This document shows positions 48,291 through 60,500 of a stretch of 64,000 nucleotides of DNA, one piece after another. Position 1 is the first letter of the stretch. Each line of letters begins with the position of its first letter. This DNA comes from Synchiropus splendidus (Eukaryota; Chordata; Actinopteri; Syngnathiformes; Callionymidae). Under the pieces are notes generated by a model. That model was given only the letters and a program-made list of their open reading frames with translations, searched no databases and was not told the origin of the DNA. Location: assembly GCF_027744825.2 (NCBI RefSeq), contig NC_071349.1, positions 6,510,001-6,574,000 of the forward strand. The letters are read 5' to 3'. Made by a program: the position numbers and the translations under genes.

Positions 48291-48330
48291 CCCCTATTAC
48301 ATCAGTGTGGGGACACTGATGTAATAGGGG
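48291..48330. repeat. Perfect 18-bp hairpin with GGGG loop
   Basis: Left arm 48291-48308 is an exact reverse complement of right arm 48313-48330, with a 4-nt loop. It is not followed by a T-run, so it is not a simple terminator-like element, and the context is non-coding. Confidence 0.92.
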
Positions 48331-51300
48331 CACACTGGGGCATCTCCGAGTCGACGGGGCACTCGCCACTGAATCCACCAGGCTGATATGGCTCGAAGGG
48401 TTGGGATGGAAAAAAGAAGTCCATGGTTCTTCCCGAGGAATTGCCAAAAGCGTTTAAAAAACAAGAACCAAGAGTGTGACTCAAGTCTCTGACAGCATCA
48501 GCTCCTATGAGGAATGCTTTCGTCACAGGGATCACAACCAAAAATTTGAACTTTGCAGAAGGGCAACGCTAAAAATTAAAATGGCATGGGAAATACTTTT
48601 ATGGATTATTTTAAAGAGCCTAAAAAAATAAAAAAAATATGGCCTGCGAGGGAAATGGTTCACCAGCCATCACGTTGACCTCATTTTTATCACAATGACA
48701 AGGCTTTTGTCACCTTGGAGCTGTGACATTCATTCATTACACTTCTATCACTCCGTCTTTTCCAATTCATTGCCAAGTCCCAGCTACCATCACAGGGAAC
48801 ATAGACTAAGGGTAGTGAAAACAATGTTATGGAGCAATTATTTTGAACAGTATGTGTAAATGTATTTTGAAAAATGTTATGAACTGAATTACACTTAAGA
48901 TTATGTGGCAGAGACCAGAGTGGGTGCACATGTGCATATTTTAGATTTCCTGGCAGGCCCACAAGACATCTCGACAAAATGCACGCAGTCTATCGCCTTA
49001 AGAAACTCAAATACTGCAGCAATATGAGCAGCTTAGGGGCTCACATTACCAGCTTCCTTCCACCCGGAGGAGGCAGTGTGGGTTAAAGGTGACTGCGTGA
49101 AGTCCGTCAAAGTACTTTCCACAAGATGACAAAACTGTCCTCGGGCTTAGAGCGAGCTAAGAAAATCACCACGTCAATAATGCATCCCAGGAATCTTGTG
49201 GCAGAGAGAGAGAGAGTTCTCCACAGCAGGGGACATTGCGACGACAAAACGGAGCACACAGACACATGTGGCCCGGTCACCCTTCTTTCACAAGACCAGA
49301 ACAATTAATGGAATAAGCCAATGTGATCTCCACATGTTGAGTCTAACTGTATGAGGAGGGGTTGCCATGCGGGAACAACTGACCAGTTGAATGGTTCATA
49401 AAATAATCGTGGTCAACATGCAAAGACAAACCATCTGCAATAACCATAATAATATACTACAGTTTTATCTTATGGATTGTATCCTATAGATTTACTTGTT
49501 TACTGCCCATGTATGTACGTATACAAACATACACAGGTAAAATGTAAATGTTATATAAATACAAGTCTTTGCTGTCGAAAGTGCTTGGAGCTGTTACTCA
49601 ATAAAATACCTCACTATTTCAGCAACTGTTTACACCCATTCATAACAGTTTAGTCACAAATTGACCTGTAAAGGACACGAGATAAAGACCAAGAATTCAA
49701 AAGAGGTGGCTATGTCATTATCGTGTTTTAAAACGGCCTCTCAGGCCAGGTAACTGTGGACACCCCTGTGCTTCAGGCTGGAGATCGTAAATAAGTTGTA
49801 AGTCTCCGATATTGACAGCCCTCAGGATAATCGCTGAATTATTTATGAAGGCGACAGTTCGCACATTATGTTTGGCAAAACGGGACCAGCCACTGTGACA
49901 CAACAAGATTGCGATGACAGCAACATCGCAGCTATCGCATGACACCTCACATCTCTAATGCCGAGAACAAACCCCCCTCTGCAGGTTGAGCATGAAAACA
50001 AATTACGCAAGGGAGGACATAAAAGGGGGGAAATGCAAATTAAACGATAAAAGCGGCCCTCCAGTGTGGGTAGGGAGAGACGCGTGGCAGGTCCGGCTGT
50101 GCCTCGGAGCTCTGCTGCAAAAGGACTGGAGCTGCTGCTGTGAGGTGATAAAGTGAAGGGGCAGCACGCTCATAATAGCCTGCAATATCTTCACACATCA
50201 CAGCGTCACACTCAGCCGTCGAATGTGAACCACGTTTTGCTCTTCTCTCCTTGAACATTTGCCTTTTTCATCCCTTCTGTCTCTGGACTTTTTACTTATT
50301 CATCCTCTACTCCAGCACTTAGGAACTCGACTGTAACAAGGTGACACACGCCATCATGTCGAAAGAACTGGCGACCTTCCTCATCTCATTTTAAGGAAAA
50401 GTCTCAGAGGGGTTGTTTACTGGCGGTACAAAGGGGGTTTGAAGGAGCTCTGCGCCATATAAACATACAGATCAATGGATAAATCAATCTAGCTATCTGC
50501 AATATTGGTTGTACCATCAATGCAGGATGGTGGTTCAGATGTGCATGCGGCAAAAGCACCTGTCCACAAAGGCACCAGTGTTCGTCTCCTCTTTGTCCCT
50601 CATGAATATTGCTCTTCCCTTTCCACACTGTCCACTGTAAGGAGGGGTGGAGAAAATAATACAGCAGGAAGCTGCGAGATTAGGTCTCCCGCTGACCGAT
50701 GCTGGAGGATGCCGATGACTGTGTTGACAAAACACTCCCCTGGCTGCAGGACCAGACGAACAAAGCCATTTTCACCTTCTGAAGAGAGCTGATTTTTATT
50801 CTCTCTTAAGAGGGAAACGCTCCTAGCGGCTACATCTTATCAGCATTTCCAGTGTCTAATCTTTCAACAGCAGCATCTTTATATTGCCATTTCACTACTC
50901 ATTAATTCTTCATATTGACAGGCCGATCACAAGGAAATTATTTTTTCTCACAGAACAAGAGACATATTTTCAGCAAATACAAAAGTGTTAGAGCATTAAT
51001 GTGTTTTACTGGCTAATCCTGGATTATCTCAGTCCTTTCCTCTTTGCACAAAAGGGCAAAACTACATGTTTTTCATGTTTATAAAAGAGGGATTAGAATT
51101 TAATTTCTATTTTGGTTTAACTTTGAAATAACATGCATTTAAGTCAAGGTAGGATTAGCGTTTATCAGTGATCATAAAGTGAGGCGGACACAAAGAGTAT
51201 TGGAGATGGAGGTACCAGTTAAACAGATGAGGAAGCCAGCCAGTAAGGTTTGGTACATGGATGGATGAGGACTGGTGTGACTACAGAAGGCAGGTTAGGT

Positions 51301-51750
51301 TATGGTGGTGGACCTCCAGATGGATGACTAAAAATAATTCATACCTTTCCACCATTGAAAATAGTGGGGATAGCGATGAGCCCAACTAGGATGGATGGAA
51401 TAAAGCATTTTAGCAAGTAGTGTTTTGGAACTCGCGACAGCATAGAAATCTATTAAACCACTGCTTATTTTGGTTATTTTTGTAAAGAGATGGAGGGACA
51501 AAAGCGGAACCTATAATACTGTAGTAGTTGCACTTTAGTACAAGGTGACTTGAAGTCAAATGCTAGCAGTTGAAAGATATGAATCTGACAGACTTTTAAA
51601 GAAAATATTGAGAGGAAAAAAATAAGGCTCCGATGACTGTTAAGTGTTTACAAGAAAAAAAGAACAGTGACGATAGACTGGGATGATAAGGACGTCATTT
51701 ATCAGCGTGCTGTTGATGTGAAGTGGAGGTGACGACAGAGCTCCACAGTC

Positions 51751-52066
51751 GCAAGTTGGAACACACACACACACACACTCGCGGAGAGCGGGGGAGAGAG
51801 AGGGAAACATAGAGCTGGAGAGAGTGAGAGAAAGCGCTAGAGGTAGAGAGACTCTGCTCAAGGAAAGCGAGAGCTCCGCGGTCCCGGTGCGTGAGAGTCA
51901 GTGTACGTGTGTGTGAGGAGCCGGGATGTCTCCCACACGCCGTGCCCAAAACCATGGACGCCTCGATCGACGCGGAGATGCGGGATAGATTCTCCTCAGC
52001 AGCTTCGCCTGTGTCCGTGTGTGAGCGCGTGTTCTCTGGAATCAGCGCCAGCTCTGCACCAGCACG
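51751..52066 (+). promoter_or_regulatory. CLDN20: CLDN20-like 5' leader region/non-coding first exon
   Basis: A purine-rich, CpG-containing stretch ends at a clean donor (GCACG|GTGAGA at 52066/52067). A polypyrimidine acceptor (ctcctctctacag) follows at 52377, leaving a 311-bp intron. The exon has short upstream ATGs but no long frame. The start of transcription is not defined and no convincing TATA box was seen. Confidence 0.55.
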
Positions 52067-52377
52067 GTGAGACTCTCAAAATCCTAACTCTCGAGCGTTT
52101 CCCTTTCCAGTTGGATCCATCCGATTACAATCCGACGCCAAAGTTTTAAACGTAACCCGCGTTAATGAACGACGCGCGCTGTGGCTTTAAGTGTACATCG
52201 ATACGAAGCGTTGCAAATACCACCAAGTCATTGCAGCCTCTCCAGTGTCACTCGCCGGGGCACCAGGAGCCAGTAAACATGCAGTACGTTGGACGAAAAG
52301 TCATCTAGAGTTGCTGCTGCCCTTTTTTGTTCCCCTGCGCGGCGGTTGACTCACTTCCATTTCTCTCCTCTCTACAG

Positions 52378-52511
52378 TCCAGTGGAGACGCAGCTGAGGC
52401 ACCGATTTGAGTGACAGCTGGGGACGCACGCAGCGGAGGTGTCGGACTGGAGCTGGGTGAATGATCCCCAGGGAGGACGACGACGGCAGCAGCTACTTTA
52501 AAAGAAGGAGC
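52378..52511 (+). other. CLDN20: 5' UTR part of CLDN20-like coding exon, with in-frame upstream ATG
   Basis: From the inferred acceptor to the chosen start. An in-frame ATG at 52461 would add 17 hydrophilic residues (MIPREDDDGSSYFKRRS). Its context is weak (T at -3, A at +4), while 52512 has A at -3 and G at +4. Claudins begin directly with a short N-terminus before TM1, so 52512 is preferred. Confidence 0.6.
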
Positions 52512-53237
52512 ATGGCTTCCACGGGCATGCAAATATTTGGATTTGTTTTGGCTCTTCTGGGCATCATGGGAGCCATGGTGGCCACTCTGCTGCCCAACTG
52601 GAAGGTCAGTGCAGATGTGGGCTCCAACATCATCACCGCCATCTCTCAGATGCAGGGGCTGTGGATGGACTGTACGTGGTACAGCACCGGCATGTTCAGC
52701 TGCACGCTGAAGTACTCGGTGCTTTCGCTGCCGGCGTACCTGCAGACTGCCCGCACCACCATGGTGCTGTGCTGCGTGCTGGCCGCCATGGGCCTCTGCC
52801 TGGCCTCCCTGGGACTCAAGTGCACACACTGGGGAGGCGGCCGGCGCTCCAAGCAGCACGCTTCAATAGCCAGCGGTGGATGTTTAGTGGCAGCCGGCTT
52901 TCTGTGTCTGGTGCCGGCTTCCTGGTTCACCAACGAGGTCATCACCAACTTCCTGGACTCCAACGTGCCCGAGAGCAATAAGTTTGAGCCTGGGGGCGCA
53001 GTGTACGTCGCCTTTGTGTCAGCGGGATTCCTCCTCATGGGGGGGTGTATATTCTGCATGTCATGCTCCGGGAAGAGGCACGGACCCCAGGACCTGATCC
53101 TGCTGCCTCCCCCTGACAAACTGCTGCTGCAGCAACAACAGCAACAGCTGCTCCAGCAGCAGGAGCTTCAGCACCAGTACTGCTCTCTCTCCCCTCTAGA
53201 CAATAAAACGGGCTACAGCCTGCAGGACTACGTGTAA
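52512..53237 (+). CDS. CLDN20: Claudin-20-like tight-junction protein
   Basis: 241 residues in a single open exon. Four membrane segments lie at about 8-28, 81-101, 116-137 and 163-185. Extracellular loop 1 has the claudin signature W30...GLW(51)..C54...C64, the two cysteines forming the conserved disulfide. TLLPNWKVSADVGSNIITAI and QGLWMDCTWYSTGMFSC are very close to claudin-20, and NVPESNKFEPGGAVY matches its second loop/TM4 entry. The protein ends GYSLQDYV, a PDZ ligand for ZO proteins. The cytoplasmic tail is longer than in mammalian claudin-20 (219 residues) because of a Leu/Gln-rich insertion near residues 205-222. Claudins polymerise to seal or form pores between epithelial cells. The gene sits on the strand opposite TFB1M, as in human. 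Confidence 0.92.
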   Translation: MASTGMQIFGFVLALLGIMGAMVATLLPNWKVSADVGSNIITAISQMQGLWMDCTWYSTGMFSCTLKYSVLSLPAYLQTARTTMVLCCVLAAMGLCLASLGLKCTHWGGGRRSKQHASIASGGCLVAAGFLCLVPASWFTNEVITNFLDSNVPESNKFEPGGAVYVAFVSAGFLLMGGCIFCMSCSGKRHGPQDLILLPPPDKLLLQQQQQQLLQQQELQHQYCSLSPLDNKTGYSLQDYV

Positions 53238-56200
53238 TAAACCAGAACTGTGTATGCTAAAGCTTAGAGATCAGCCTCGGGAGGAGGAGCACGGGGGGGG
53301 CAGAGCTTATGCTACAGATTAGGCTCGAATCCAGAAGGTTACGGAGAATGAGGAAGGCGACAACTTGGGATTCATCTTTTTGTGTTCTGCAAGCACAAGC
53401 TGTGGAGGTATTTCCTGACCAGGAGCTGTGGATTGCCGCTTGCCAAATGCAGATAACTGTCATCAGTAAATCACTGAAAGCGTTCCCTGAGGAATGGATT
53501 AAGCAAATAAGGACGCTGCTCGTGCAGTTCTCTCCAAAGGTTTGAAAGGAAAGAAAGCAATCATTTAGCTGCTATTAACAATCATCCCATTTGGCCGAAC
53601 AGGTGCAGTGTCACCTACAAGCACTGGGTGGAGGTGTGGCTCTTCTTTTTTTGTTTTGAAAGGGCCATCACTTTGTTAGCTAGAAGACTGGCGTTTCTAC
53701 TTTGCCTCTGAAGCATGCTGTGTGGAGCCTGTCTGTGTTATTAATGCAGCGGAATGCCAGTAGATGACTGAGACATAGCCACACAATATGCCTGTGCCTG
53801 AAAAGCTGTAGAAATATTACCCTGTTGTAACTGTAGAAAGACTGTCAGGAGGAGTAGACGTGGGATGCTGGGGTGAGCTGCAGACACGCTCGGCGAGGGC
53901 GCATAGGAAAGAGGAATTGACAAGCGCGTGGACTTTCTCTGTCTTGATGTCTCTCGAAAACAAAAGCAACATGTCTGTAAGTAGCAGCTGGCTGTCCGGA
54001 ACAATCCATGCATTTGTCGAATGAACACCAGCATGCTATTAAACCCCCACACTCGCACATGTGTTTGTGTACACACAAAACCCTCAGACACGCTTTGTGC
54101 AAGCTCTTCACTCCTGCCATCCTCCTCCACACTGCCATGGAAACCAGATTCAGCATTCAAGTGTCTCTCCGCCGTCTGATTGGTGCGTGTCAGTCGGTGA
54201 TTTGAAGTTGCATCTTTTCCCGCAATCTCTTGATTCTATAAGCTTTAATCAGAATCTCGGCTTATTACATGGACTAATCCTCCGTTATCAGCTGGGGACA
54301 GGAGGCGGCGCCTGTGTTGCGTGGTTAAGAAAATGATTGGTGTCCGCCGCGACTTCTGCCTTGATGTTGTGGTGGCAGGAAACAAAGCGGAAACACAGCG
54401 AGGAGCAGGGGCTTGTTGAGTCACGGCTGGCTGGATAGCTTTGTGGGATGGAGCTGGAGAAGGTTTGAGTCAGTCTCCATATGCCACTTGTTTTGGAAAT
54501 GCGTCAGCAGCACTACGTGCGCAGACTGGTTTTGATTTCCTAAAGAGCTGCCGCGTGACTTGGATCCTAATTTAGTCAGGATTCGGATGAAAGAAATATC
54601 CCAAGGTCTACTTGATAAACCAGATATACACATGGACTTGGAAACACAATATACCGTATCAACTTGTTAAGGGGAGCAAAGCATTGGATTTGGTTTTGAT
54701 ACTGTATGGGAACTGGCAGAATATAGTCTTCTGCGGATCAAACCTCCCCCTTTGTTTTTTAACTTTATTACTGAACCAAATTAAGGTGTTAATATCTTTT
54801 CCTTTGCTTCCCTTGGCTTACAAAAAGACAAGTGTTTCTGAATCTCTCGCAGGAGAAAGTAGGTTGCATTGGGTTGCAGGGAACGCATTAGATTGCTGGG
54901 TGTCTGCTGGATAATATTGAGGTTAAGACACAGACGCAACCTGAAACACATTTTGTAAGGGATCATTAATGATTATCAACAATCGCACGTTCTTTTGTGT
55001 TTCTAGAGAAAGAACTCTAGAGAAGTTGATAGCTATCAAGCCACTTGGCACAACTCAAGATTTGCCATGTCAGCACAAAACTGAACACAACACAAACATG
55101 ATAAAGTCTGTGGTCACTTTAACACTTATGGCAACGTTATGTTATACAGGTAGGGAAGACAGAAGCTCATTTTATACATAAAAAAGTTGATTTTTTTAGA
55201 CCTAAACTCTGTGCAAGAAGTATAGCAAACGTAGCGCTAGGTTATGCATTCAAGTAAGGATATTTGTACCTGCTGGAGAGTGATGGGAAATAAACTTACA
55301 AACCAAAAATCAGAACTTCAGCAGAGGCTCTCAAGCGGTGGAGGCACGGCAAAACTCTAGCCAACCTAAATGCATAGTTTATAAACAGACAAAAGACAAA
55401 AAGCTGCTTCAAAACCGTTTAACTACTGAAGAAATTCTGTTCCGTCGACGGTACGACAAACACACTGGCTATCACTCAGATGCAGTATTTTCGGGGCTAA
55501 TCCAAAAAGAATCCTGATGCTGAATATTGGAGTACTGCTGCCTGTGCACTTCAGCCAGTCAACACACCCATGAAAGTGTTGCTCTGAGGGAGGACTGCAG
55601 GAATAGAGCTTTTGTGTCAGTGATGTGTAGAGCTGCGCAGTGTCCCCTTCTGTCTCATAAGCACTGCTTCCTGGGGAAGAGCAGATGGCTAAGCTGAGCT
55701 CGCCACCTGCAGGCTGCTGCTGGGACACCACAGGCAGCCCCCCCCCCCTCCGGACCATCAACCCACTGCCCAGGCATCATAAGCAATGCAATAAACCACG
55801 CAACGAATGTGCCATGTCATCAACTTAGGTGTTTGGAGAATGTGCCATATCTCTTCACATTTTCATACTCCGCCTGTGTTCATTTTCTGTTGTGCTGTTT
55901 GAACATGAATTATACATCCGTAAATGTTTTATGGATTTGTGATTTGTTCTGCCAGACTAAGTCTCAAGTCAACTAGACGCTTGTGTTCAGTCCAGCTCAG
56001 CTTTCGAGGGTTATCTTAAATCCTCTTTATTCCTCATCTCCCAAAGCACAGCAAGACATCACTGGCCACGAGCAGACTAAATGAAAACATGAATGTGGAT
56101 GAGCGGCGGTGGTTCACTGCGGAGCTGCGCACAAGCGTCTGGTGTTCAAAGATGTTTGTGCTGCGGGGATTCCCCGCGTTGTTTGGATATACGACACAAA

Positions 56201-57414
56201 ACCATGTCCATATCATATCTTCTTTATAAGAAGACGACTCAAATGCACCTTTGCTGACAACAGTTTGTTTCAAGTGGCTGAGCATTTTAGGCTCCCAGGA
56301 CTGGTACACAACGTGACACAACTCGAAAGGAGGGATGCTTTTTGACTCAGCAGGGAAACGGGACTAGAGCTTCCTCTTTTTTTTCCGTGGATGTGCGGCT
56401 TGAACATGCAATTTTATTAGCTAATGAACGGGTAGAGGTGCAAACAGACTGCTGAGGGGTTGCTATAGTGCACTGAGTAAAGGATTTATTTATAATTTTG
56501 ATAACAGCAGCTTATTTTTGTGGATGCTTTAGCACTTCTTACGTTGCGAGAGCATAATGGTGATGATGTTCACAAGTTCAGATACATTTGTCTCAATGTG
56601 CTTGTGCAAGTAGTTCTATTTTTTACCAATAAAACTATTTTGTGAAACGCCTGCTGGTTGGATGTTCCGTGCTTGCGTGTGTGTCGCGATAAGTAACAAG
56701 ATAGCAGTGGTCCTCTTGCCAAATCTACAGATTGCAGGATGGCAGGGGCTCTGATGCGAGTAGGCAGCACTCAGAGACAAAAGCCCCACCAGCCCAACTA
56801 AAATAAGCATCAATAAAACATAACGGAGAGCAAATGGGTTTTAAAAAGAGGAATTCTTGTTGTAATACAAGACTTTCCAGTCCCTTCACTGACACTGCAG
56901 CACAAGCTGATGAATGTGTTTCTCTTTCTGTCTTAAAGAAGTGTAAATCATGCATATTTTGGAGACAAAAAAACTGTCCCATTGTCCCAGCTAACATGGG
57001 TTGACAACGCCACATCAAGATTTAGCTTCACACCACTGCCTTTTTTTCTCCACAAAAACCTTTTCCATCAAGTACTGTAGACTATGGAAGATAAGATAGA
57101 TAAGCCTCCCTTTAATTGTGATCACACTTATAAATGACATTCACTTTGCTTTACATTTTTCAATTCAATTCATGTTTGTTGCAGTACCAAACATTCACAA
57201 CAAAACTACTGTATAAACATCTAGACACAACAGTTTCAGACAACAGAATTACGGTAGCTAGTTTCTGTGAATTTTACCGATTAGAAACCAATAAGCATTT
57301 ATTGTAAACAGTCTAAACACATTGCGAACAGACTTCCATTTTTTTTTTTTCGTACAGTAAACCTTGCATTAGAGCCAGGAGACACTCACTCACTGCCCCA
57401 CTTGCTCACTCACA
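53238..57414. other. Non-coding region downstream of CLDN20-like gene
   Basis: 4.2 kb; the first part is presumably the claudin 3' UTR, though I could not settle on a poly(A) signal. A C10 run occurs near 55739. No further exon on either strand was recognised. Confidence 0.6.
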
Positions 57415-57512
57415 CTACCAGGTGATCCTGCCAGGAGCATATGCTCCTCTCAAAGATGAAGCCATGCAAGCCTAAGTACACTTTGCCAGTACAGTGAAAC
57501 TGGCACTAGTTC
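57415..57512 (+). pseudogene. Fragment of 18S rRNA 5' end
   Basis: 'gatcctgccaggagcatatg' and 'aagccatgcaagcctaagta' followed by 'cagtacagtgaaactg' align collinearly with the first ~95 nt of eukaryotic 18S rRNA (TACCTGGTTGATCCTGCCAG TAGCATATGC... AAGCCATGCATGTCTAAGTA...). One deletion and scattered substitutions are seen. Resemblance stops after the segment, and the region is far from any rDNA unit. It is a small rRNA-derived pseudogene or a piece of an rRNA-derived SINE. Confidence 0.85.
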
Positions 57513-60500
57513 AGGTGCAGTGCAGAAAACATCCTCTTCTCCTTGCCAACACTACCCTGCTCTCTAATCTAACTCTACTTTATGAGCAATATTTTTATTA
57601 AACTAGGTGAAATACCCGTTATCTATCAGAATAACAAATCACTCTGTCACTCAACAAATATTAATCTACAGTACATCTGAATATTACACCATCAGAACAG
57701 ACTATCAGACTTTCAATCACCAATAGCTCTAGCTCTTAGTTGTACATCGCATGGCATGAACAAAAAACAAAACTACTTTTTTCACATGCTCTGAACCCTG
57801 AGAATTTAACAACAATATGGCTAATATATGGAATTGCCCAGGCAAACAAGGTTCATGCTGCCGGGATATTGAGCTTTGTGACATCAGACCAATAAAATTA
57901 CTGTTTTTTAAAATCACTCAACGTTTTCGGCTCTCTGTATTCCAGCTCACACCACAGCTCCGCCTCCACAGCCGGTGTCAGCTGCAGCTTGGAGCTCTAA
58001 TGGCAGCATGATGACGTGCATTCAGAACATCGCCAAGTTTGGATTCATCAGTAGAGTCTCAATACTGGAGTCTGTTTTCAAAAGTCGTTCAGAAGTGATG
58101 TTAAAAGTCCTCGCACACTTTTAAAGTGGTACACAGACCGGCCATCCAATGGCGTGGACTGAATCGCTGCGCCTGTGGGCAATAGACCTGTGCAGCTTAT
58201 GTATGTACGGTAGGTCTGTATAAGGTAAGGACCACATTATTGTGTAATAAGGATTCAGCCAGACATGTAACTGCAACCATGCCACCACCTGTTCTTAGCA
58301 TTATTAGTTGAGTTATGAGAAGAAATGTAGTTATATTCCTCTTTTGTTTTATTATTAGACAAAAATATTATAGGTTTAATTAGATTTTATTTGCCCGGTA
58401 TTTTCAGTATTTTTCAGCAGTCACCAAAATGTATGTAAATGTAGCCCTTTTTGGTAACCATCTGCAGAGAGAGACAAAATAATAAGCAGGAACAATAAAA
58501 AATACTCATTATATTCATAAATAACTGATGTTTTGCATTTTTATAGTCGGCAGACCATTGTGACTATATAAGTAGCTTGCAAGGTGAAAAAGTGTGGGCA
58601 CCCCTGCTCAGAATAATAAATGTTCTTCCTCTAGAAAAGCAATGAGAAATCGGAGTATTAAAAAAAAGATATATTTGATGAAAAAAAAAAGACTCCATCG
58701 TGGGAGGAGTGGAACAGCCTTTACTGAAGTCAGTGAGGAAGCTACCCAAAGAACCATGACACCTGGAAACACAATGAAGATCGTGTGACTTCACTTTTGT
58801 CTTTCATTTGTCAAGTCTCTCAATATACTGTACACTGTGGAAAAAGTTTTAACCGTTTAAAAACAACCGATAAAATAAAAGGTTGCATAGAGTCATTTCC
58901 ACAAGACGGCAAGCAAAGTCTCAGATGCTTTCCAAACGCACAAATCAAAACAACATAGCACCAGTGCTTTCAAGTCCACGTGCATGGAATCACAGCAGCA
59001 TAAACACCAGCGTGTGCTGAACTCATTACACAGAGCTAAATCTGGGAGATGTAGAAATCTTGCAAATGTGAGGAATGATTGCCAAACAGGGAATAGACTT
59101 AGATTTATAGCTTTTGGGCTGCTGAATTCGAGCAAAGATGCAGTTCAGGCAACAAATGTGTTAAACAGTAATTTTGCTAATGTACAGGGAATTAGGAAAA
59201 AAAAAGCTGATGAAACTAAGCATAAATTCAATGGAGCAAGCTTTAAGAATGAATGAATCTCCGGCTAGTGGTGATATCTCATGAGATTGTGGTAACAGCA
59301 TAATATAACTTTAAGTGGAAAACATATATTCCCAGGATTTTTTATGTCTACAAAAATGATATTAGTTGGATCATCTGACAAGGTCCATGTTGTGATGTGG
59401 GTGGTAAATATTTTACCTGATTCAGTTAATTCCATCAGTGATGCCTGTTTTCCTTGGATAACAATAAACTCTTTTGTAAGTAAATCAGCCAGTTGTAGCA
59501 CCTCAAAAACACAGACGCAACTCATCGGTAACGCACCAAATCACAAACTCAAGTTATTAAATTAAATTAATGTTTGTTGTTCCGTTAAACAAAACATTTG
59601 CCCTAGTTCAACTGTACTGGAAGACGGAGCCAAATTCAAGCTGACAATAACCACAATCCATTCAACTGTTTAAAAAAAATAAATAAATAAAAACATCACA
59701 GTAATGTTTTCACCCCTTTATTGTTGCCAAAGCCTTCTGCACTCTACTTACTTGTGACTCTTAAGCCTCTTTACGAGTTCCTAGGCTACGACATGGTTAT
59801 CGGTTTATGTCTGGAAGTTACAGAATCAGAAATATGTGTCAGAATTTTTCCTTGGCCCTGTGAGGGTTTGCTATTTTCTACACCTTCAGAATAAAAACAG
59901 CCTATGCAGATGGCTGCTAATAATCACTGCTTCTATTTTGGTGGGTCCTAACTGGAGGCAAAACAGCTAAGAACCATAAGACCAGATGAAGCCGACTGCA
60001 AGACACAATGCACAAAGAGCAATGATGTAAACAGTGTTTGAATGCTGCATTGAAGGGGGATGGCCATGTTGAGAACATCAATTCAAACAACCCAACTGAA
60101 GTAGCTTGCAGAGAATGCTGAATGGTAAAAAATATTTATTCATCCATATAAATTGACTATATGGATGAAACAGTGACAGAAAACTTGCACTGGACATGGA
60201 ATTTTTCCTCTCATGGAGCATGTTTTCATACAGTAAATGTGCTCCCAGTGCTATATATGCACTTCATCTTATTTAACAGCCACTTTCTAAGAGAATTTGG
60301 CTTCTCAATACAGCGGATTGGAGCCAAGTTGAGATCCAGGGTGTGCTTTCCTGAAACAAACATGGATTATTCAAGGTTCCTTCCTGCTTTCTCCCACTCC
60401 TGTTGGTTATGCAACAGGAGTACAGATCAAATACCTACCCCTCTCACGGGAGAACGCTAATAAGATCTGTTTCTCAGTGTGTTTAACCTACATTTTCCAT

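Larger units (their letters stand above)
41915..51750. other. Presumed TFB1M intron, upstream of CLDN20-like gene
   Basis: 9.8 kb without a recognised coding exon on either strand. It contains a degenerate SINE-like copy (45262-45492) and a perfect hairpin (48291-48330). About 46380-46640 is repeat-poor and GC-balanced with homeodomain-like TAATTA-type words and could be a conserved non-coding element (speculative). Confidence 0.6.

Noticed and set aside
52661..52981. Plus-strand 106-codon frame inside the claudin
   Set aside because: Out-of-frame shadow; the claudin frame carries all family motifs.
52305..53119. Long minus-strand open frames (184 and 157 codons) overlapping the claudin
   Set aside because: They are antisense shadows of the GC-rich claudin coding sequence, have no domain and no independent splice or start context.
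58560..58640. Tc1-type inverted repeat near 58.6 kb
   Set aside because: Only a short resemblance ('gtgtgggcacccctg') and no partner end or transposase nearby.
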